From positions 1,380,001-1,402,500 of the forward strand of contig OZ026565.1 of NCBI GenBank assembly GCA_964020155.1: 22,500 nt of DNA, given 5' to 3'. The DNA comes from Chondrilla cf. caribensis. Its lineage: Eukaryota > Porifera > Demospongiae > Chondrillida > Chondrillidae. Position numbers and translations under genes: made by a program. Position 1 is the stretch's first letter; each line of letters starts with the position of its first letter. Under the pieces are notes generated by a model. That model made no database searches and was not told where the DNA came from. It saw only the letters and a program-made list of their open reading frames with translations. Shown here one piece after another: positions 18,270-22,500 of this stretch.

Positions 18270-20805
18270 TCAAAATAGCTCACAGAACTCAACAGAACTT
18301 TCAGCCCCACACCCAAAAAATACAAAAATTTCTTGCTTGTTCTCTACTACTGAAGCCACCACTGCAGGATAAAACCGACTCCTCTTAATGTCAGACACTT
18401 TTATCCAACACCTCTTACAGCTGTTGTACATATGTACTAAATTGTGTTGTTTCCTACCTCCATCGCGGCCACCCACAGCAACAATGCAATTATCAATTGA
18501 AACTAAACCACTTCTGTTGAGAGGGGTTGGGGGTAGCTGTTTCCAGAAGTCCTCTGGTGAAATTGAGGGTGATTTTAAGTACATACCAGAACTCAAGTTT
18601 GAATCTCTGGCTTTGTGAGTAGCTAGTAAACTTTGTATGTCGATCATCTTAGTTGTGTATATTCTTTTATCACTCCCACTGCCACATCCAAAAAATACTG
18701 AATCATCAAATCAGTGGCCTGCATCAAATCAGATCGCACTGGTAAGTTAGGGATCTCCCACCAAGTGGAGAATTGCCGAGAACAGTCTAAAACCTCAACT
18801 GATGATAACCACGAGCTATTGGTACCAATTCCTCCTGCAACTACTATTATATCATCAAAATAAGTAGATGCTGCATATATTCTTGCGTTTTTTAGGGGAG
18901 GCAGTGTTCTGTGCCACTCAAACCGATAGTCCAAGCTGAGCACATCTTGAGACCACGTTACTGTTTCTCTGTTCTTCCAACTGCCACTTACAATGTGAAC
19001 ATGATCATTGGCCACTGCTAGAGTGAATCCATACATTAGTCGTTGACCATGGAATGCCAGTTTAGTCCACTGTCGAGTGAAAATGTTAAATATGTATAGA
19101 AATTGATCATATCTCTGTCGCCTCTCGCCCACAAATATATTGTCATGAAAGGAAACTGCAACGGGCTCAAACATCCACTCTGTAGCTCTTGGTTCTTCAT
19201 CCCAGTGAAGGTACTTCAATTTAATTTCTTCTCCTTCTAAAAACTGTAATGAAGAGACCAATTTTCAAATTACAGATGGTACAATAATAATACCATATTT
19301 CTCCCAAATGTAGAATGCATGGGTACAATGGTAAGTACACCTCCGAGGAGAGTGTGGGGCCTGAACTGCATCCTCTTCGATCATTTTCAATGCAGTGTAT
19401 GCAGTGTTAGCTACAGTATAAACATGCATAGGAAATGTCTTCTAGTATGTAGCCACACAAATGCAAAAAATGACAATTGAAAATCACACTGAGAAACATT
19501 CCAGTATCTTGAACTATAACATAACAGAATCAGATATTATGTTCCTCATTGACAAAGTCCATGAGGAAGAAAGTGGGTTGAACTCGGGTTATTCAACCTG
19601 GGTTCACGGGCTTTGCATTGCACATGACAGGAGACTGATAAGCTTTACCCATGCATATATATTAAGTGCTTACATCTGATTTGCCAATGGTATTCATACA
19701 TAGTACCACGTAGAGGATTAATGAGGCAAATCCCACTTAGAACCTTTAGCAAACAGCAATTATAGGTATACTACTTAATACCTTATATTGCAAAAGGATC
19801 GACCAAATTTCCTCAGAGTCTGTATCCTGAAGTCTTTGCAATTGGGCCATTTCGAAGCAGTCCCAATGAAATGGTCGTACGATCTTAGAGTCGGGTAAAA
19901 TTACTACTCCTTGAAGTATGCAGTAAGGGTCAGCTCCTTTTGCAAGCAATTCTTGAACTATCGGCGTCTTTCTTTCATTGATGGCCAAATGTAGGGGAGT
20001 TGATGGGAACTCTGATATCGTTCGGATGTCAATGTCTGCTCCAGCATCCACCAAAGGAGAAATAGCTTCTATCATGTCATATGATACACAAGTATGAAGA
20101 GGGCTGTACTCAACATCTTTAGGTGGTGGCTGGGGAAAGTTGACACATACTCCAATCAAAATTAGTTCCATCATCAGATTAAGGTCATGAAGATTGGAAA
20201 TAGAATAACACAACAAGTTAAACTTCTCCTCAGATGTTCGGTTTTCATCTGCATGAACATGCAAATCAAAGAAAATGTTGGTTTGTGATTAAACATACGC
20301 AATTATCAGATTATTGAATTATAATGCATTATTATCACTATCAGTGACACTGAATTATTCCCATTAAGTGTGTGCATAACATTGCCTGACGCCTGTACCC
20401 GAAGACAGTACAACGGTTTCATCATATCTCCGGCGCAGTTTAATTACATTATTATAGTTGAATATTCATCTATTATGCTAAAATGTGGTATATGAGTGAC
20501 GGAGTCGATAGCACTGTACATCCTATTATAAGCTGTTTTCAAAAATTGGTGCGAGTGACTGAGTCATAAGCCCGACTTCTAGGCGTCAGCTAATTCCATA
20601 GAGCGATTTTTTTTCACTTCTGTATAGACCCCTGTTCCATATTCTCCCATGGCCTCTACAATTAATCGTTTCGACACATGATAGCTTCTCAGTTATACGG
20701 TCTACTTTAAATTTTCCACTTACGATAAATGTCCTCCAGAGTAAGATTGAATGCTTTATCCTTCTTTTTCCCCACGATCAGTTCGGCAGATCCACCAGCA
20801 GCCAT
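18270..20805 (-). CDS. Ankyrin-repeat plus kelch-repeat protein, three exons, with an apparent frameshift in exon 3
   Basis: Exons are 20805-20724 (MAAGGSAEL...), 20248-19782 and 19243-18270; splice sites are GT-AG with phases 1 and 0. If the frame break is bridged, the product is about 507 aa. Exon 2 carries ankyrin repeats (SPLHTCVSYDMIEAISPLVD; TPLHLAINERKTPIVQELLA; both with a GAD turn). Exon 3 carries kelch blades, e.g. DDIIVVAGGIG...VEVLD...W and NCIVAVGGRDGG...MYN...W, probably a partial or complete propeller. The first frame of exon 3 meets a stop near 18645, about 205 codons in. The kelch pattern continues in the -1 frame from FDDSVFFGCGSGSDK, so an indel lies at about 18702-18716. 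It may be a sequencing error, a recent pseudogene, or frameshift recoding at T_TTT_TTG (18695-18689). The cellular role is unknown; both repeat types mediate protein binding. Confidence 0.8.
20249..20723. other. Ankyrin-kelch intron 1, with a small inverted repeat
   Basis: CTGACGCCT (about 20385) is matched by an inverted AGGCGTCAG (about 20581), bounding roughly 205 bp. This may be an old MITE, but the ends agree over only about 9 bp. Nothing else is recognised. Confidence 0.3.
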
Positions 20806-21151
20806 TATTCTTACTTGAGCGAGTCCTCTACGATTCCCGATCGGCAGGTTAACTATAGACAAAACATCTCCACCGGTAGCTACGCTATTAAACTTCTTAT
20901 ATAGGTCGTGATACGTAAACCGCGCCGGTCAGTCGCGATCGGGCATTAATTTTGATTATGACATAGTATTGAATTGAATTTTATCCTCACTTGAACTTAT
21001 GACGCCACACGCCGCGAATATATATTATACGTACACACACACGCACGCACGCACAACTTACCGTCGATTTCGTTCGCCTTCGAACCGCGTGGTGCGGATC
21101 GTGCGCGTATGCGTTCTTGTAGATAGCGGGAAATTCAAATTCACAACGACC
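20806..21151. promoter_or_regulatory. Shared head-to-head upstream region
   Basis: 346 bp separate the start codons of the ankyrin-kelch gene (-) and the transposase gene (+). The middle is richer in CpG than its surroundings and has inverted CCCGATCG/CGATCGGG words (about 20837 and 20935). A short AC/CACG run lies near 21034-21054. A bidirectional promoter is possible but only inferred from layout. Confidence 0.35.
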
Positions 21152-22135
21152 ATGTCGGCTGAACCGGGACGTAAAACGCCCTATTCCCGTGACATCGGGT
21201 GGAGAGTAATTTGGCAACGTATTGGGATGGAAAGAGGCTTCAGAGATATTGCTTCCAATTTACAGATATCCCTCAGTACTGCTCATCGCATTTTTAAAAG
21301 ATTTGAGGATACAGGAGATGTTACAGTGAGCAAACAGCAAAGCAGACCTTATCATCGGAAACTTGATGATCTCCATGAGCTCTTCATTATTGGTATTGTT
21401 ATGGAAAATCCATGTATATACTTAACAGAGATATGCCAAGCAATATATGAAGCCACTGGAGTGAAAGTATCATCATCATTGGTGTGCAGAACCTTACAGA
21501 GGAATGGCTTTTCAAGAAAGAAGGCAAGTCAAGTGGCAAAACAAAGGTACATCCAGTATAGAGCAGTATTTCTTTCACAGGTTATGGCATTCAATTTAAA
21601 ATATTTTGTTTGGCTGGATGAAACTGGTAGTGATGCTAGGAATCATATTCGTAAGTTTGGATATGCACTCAGAGGCATGACTCCCGAATATCATCGTGTC
21701 CTTTCACGTGGACAAAGGATGTCTGCAATAGCTGCAATTTCTTCAGCAGGGTTAGTATGTGTGGATCTAACAAAAGAAACAGTAACAGGAGCCAAGTTCT
21801 TAGATTTTGTAAGAGGAACACTGATTCCTGAGATGGAGCCATTTGACGGTTCTGAAAAAAGGTCAATTGTGATAATGGACAACTGCTCAGTTCATCATAC
21901 CACTGAGGTTAAACAGAGCTTTGAAGATGCTGGTATAATGGTAATCTATCTACCCCCATATAGTCCTGATCTGAACCCCATTGAGGAGGCTTTCAGCTAC
22001 ATCAAGTACTACCTTAAGGAACATGATGAAGTGTTGCAACTAGTGAGAAACCCTATTAATGTGTTACAAGCAGCTTTCAACAGTATTACATCTGAAAAGT
22101 GCAAAGGATGGATTGCTCACTGTGGATATTGTTAG
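21152..22135 (+). CDS. IS630/Tc1-type DD34E transposase (DDE_3 superfamily), intact, 327 aa
   Basis: The frame is uninterrupted. I prefer the ATG at 21152 (MSAEPGRKTPYS) because the helix-turn-helix begins just after it, while the extension back to 20999 only translates repeat-rich DNA. Residues about 10-60 form an HTH (RDIASNLQISLSTAHRIFKR); a second HTH-like region follows at about 85-120. The catalytic triad is D156 (WLDETGSD), D243 (IVIMDNCSVHH) and E278 (PPYSPDLNPIEEAF), with 34 residues between the second D and E, as in Tc1. It cuts and pastes DNA in the nucleus if active. I found no terminal inverted repeats or TA-flanked CAGT ends around it within the window. It may be one copy of an element ending beyond the window or a domesticated single gene. 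Confidence 0.9.
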   Translation: MSAEPGRKTPYSRDIGWRVIWQRIGMERGFRDIASNLQISLSTAHRIFKRFEDTGDVTVSKQQSRPYHRKLDDLHELFIIGIVMENPCIYLTEICQAIYEATGVKVSSSLVCRTLQRNGFSRKKASQVAKQRYIQYRAVFLSQVMAFNLKYFVWLDETGSDARNHIRKFGYALRGMTPEYHRVLSRGQRMSAIAAISSAGLVCVDLTKETVTGAKFLDFVRGTLIPEMEPFDGSEKRSIVIMDNCSVHHTTEVKQSFEDAGIMVIYLPPYSPDLNPIEEAFSYIKYYLKEHDEVLQLVRNPINVLQAAFNSITSEKCKGWIAHCGYC

Positions 22136-22500
22136 CTTTTCAGTATAGAAATTTTATTTTGCATTATCATGATGAACTACCAGTGTAATACTTATCCGAT
22201 TTTCATTATTATATAGGTTTACTGATTCAACCATGTAGCACAACAGTATACTGCATGCAATTATTATCATTAAGTTAAACAGTTGTAATAATTTTAATCA
22301 CATTTATGCGGTATATAATTACATTTTAAATGCGATGACAAACCAGATATCATATTATGTATAAAACCCAATGGTATGAGTAAATAAATCAGGTGTAAAA
22401 TGTATAGGTTAGTTGAGCTGTTACAATGATACATGACCTGCATGCATATACATACATACAGAATAAACATGCATACACAAGTTAACATGATGATAATCAA
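22136..22500. other. AT-rich flank of the transposase gene
   Basis: Presumed 3' UTR and beyond. An AATAAA lies at 22383-22388. No inverted repeat matching the upstream side of the transposase was seen and no further gene is supported. Confidence 0.45.

Noticed and set aside
20999..21151. 51-codon N-terminal extension of the transposase
   Set aside because: It translates an AC/CACG-rich upstream stretch and precedes the natural start before the helix-turn-helix; the ATG at 21152 fits the family better.

Overview
The window looks like nuclear DNA of an early-branching animal, most probably a sponge (inference). Intron-containing genes sit in an AT-rich background full of (GT)n/(CA)n tracts and GTAC/TACG tetranucleotide tracts. 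There are Tigger-like MITEs, a Helitron and a Pol III tRNA gene. Two of the genes belong to animal-type families: a plexin-type IPT receptor and CLN3/battenin. The phylum cannot be fixed from the sequence alone.

Layout. 1-2051 (+): the 3' end of a single-pass receptor with a plexin-type IPT/TIG domain and a very acidic cytoplasmic tail, with no room for a plexin GAP domain. 2052-4637: no recognisable protein gene. It holds an AT-rich 3' flank, a GC-richer block at about 2.8-3.9 kb with CCAAT and TATA boxes upstream, and a MITE. 4638-13112 (-): a complete CLN3 gene that I resolve into 14 coding exons (about 521 codons). Its introns hold most of the repeats: CA/GT arrays, a purine tract, three minisatellites, a MITE, a 394-bp Helitron and a tRNA-Thr(AGT) gene. 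13574-16585 (-): a two-exon SLC2-type sugar transporter (547 aa), with a pogo/Tigger-like MITE in its intron. 16940-18139: a non-coding element of 1200 bp bounded by perfect 19-bp inverted repeats, with further inverted repeats inside. 18270-20805 (-): a three-exon gene joining ankyrin repeats to kelch repeats, with an apparent -1 frame change in the last exon. 21152-22135 (+): an intact IS630/Tc1-type DD34E transposase, head to head with the ankyrin-kelch gene.

How the parts relate. There is no operon-like pathway. CLN3 and the SLC2-type carrier are tandem neighbours on one strand and both are membrane proteins, but a functional link is not shown. Most of the biology of note is in the CLN3 locus: two lysosomal sorting motifs are kept, the terminal CaaX is lost, a CLEAR-like E-box lies 8 nt before the ATG, and one 5' splice site is formed by a microsatellite. 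The other main points are the frameshifted ankyrin-kelch gene with a canonical slippery heptamer, and the 1200-bp nested inverted-repeat element.
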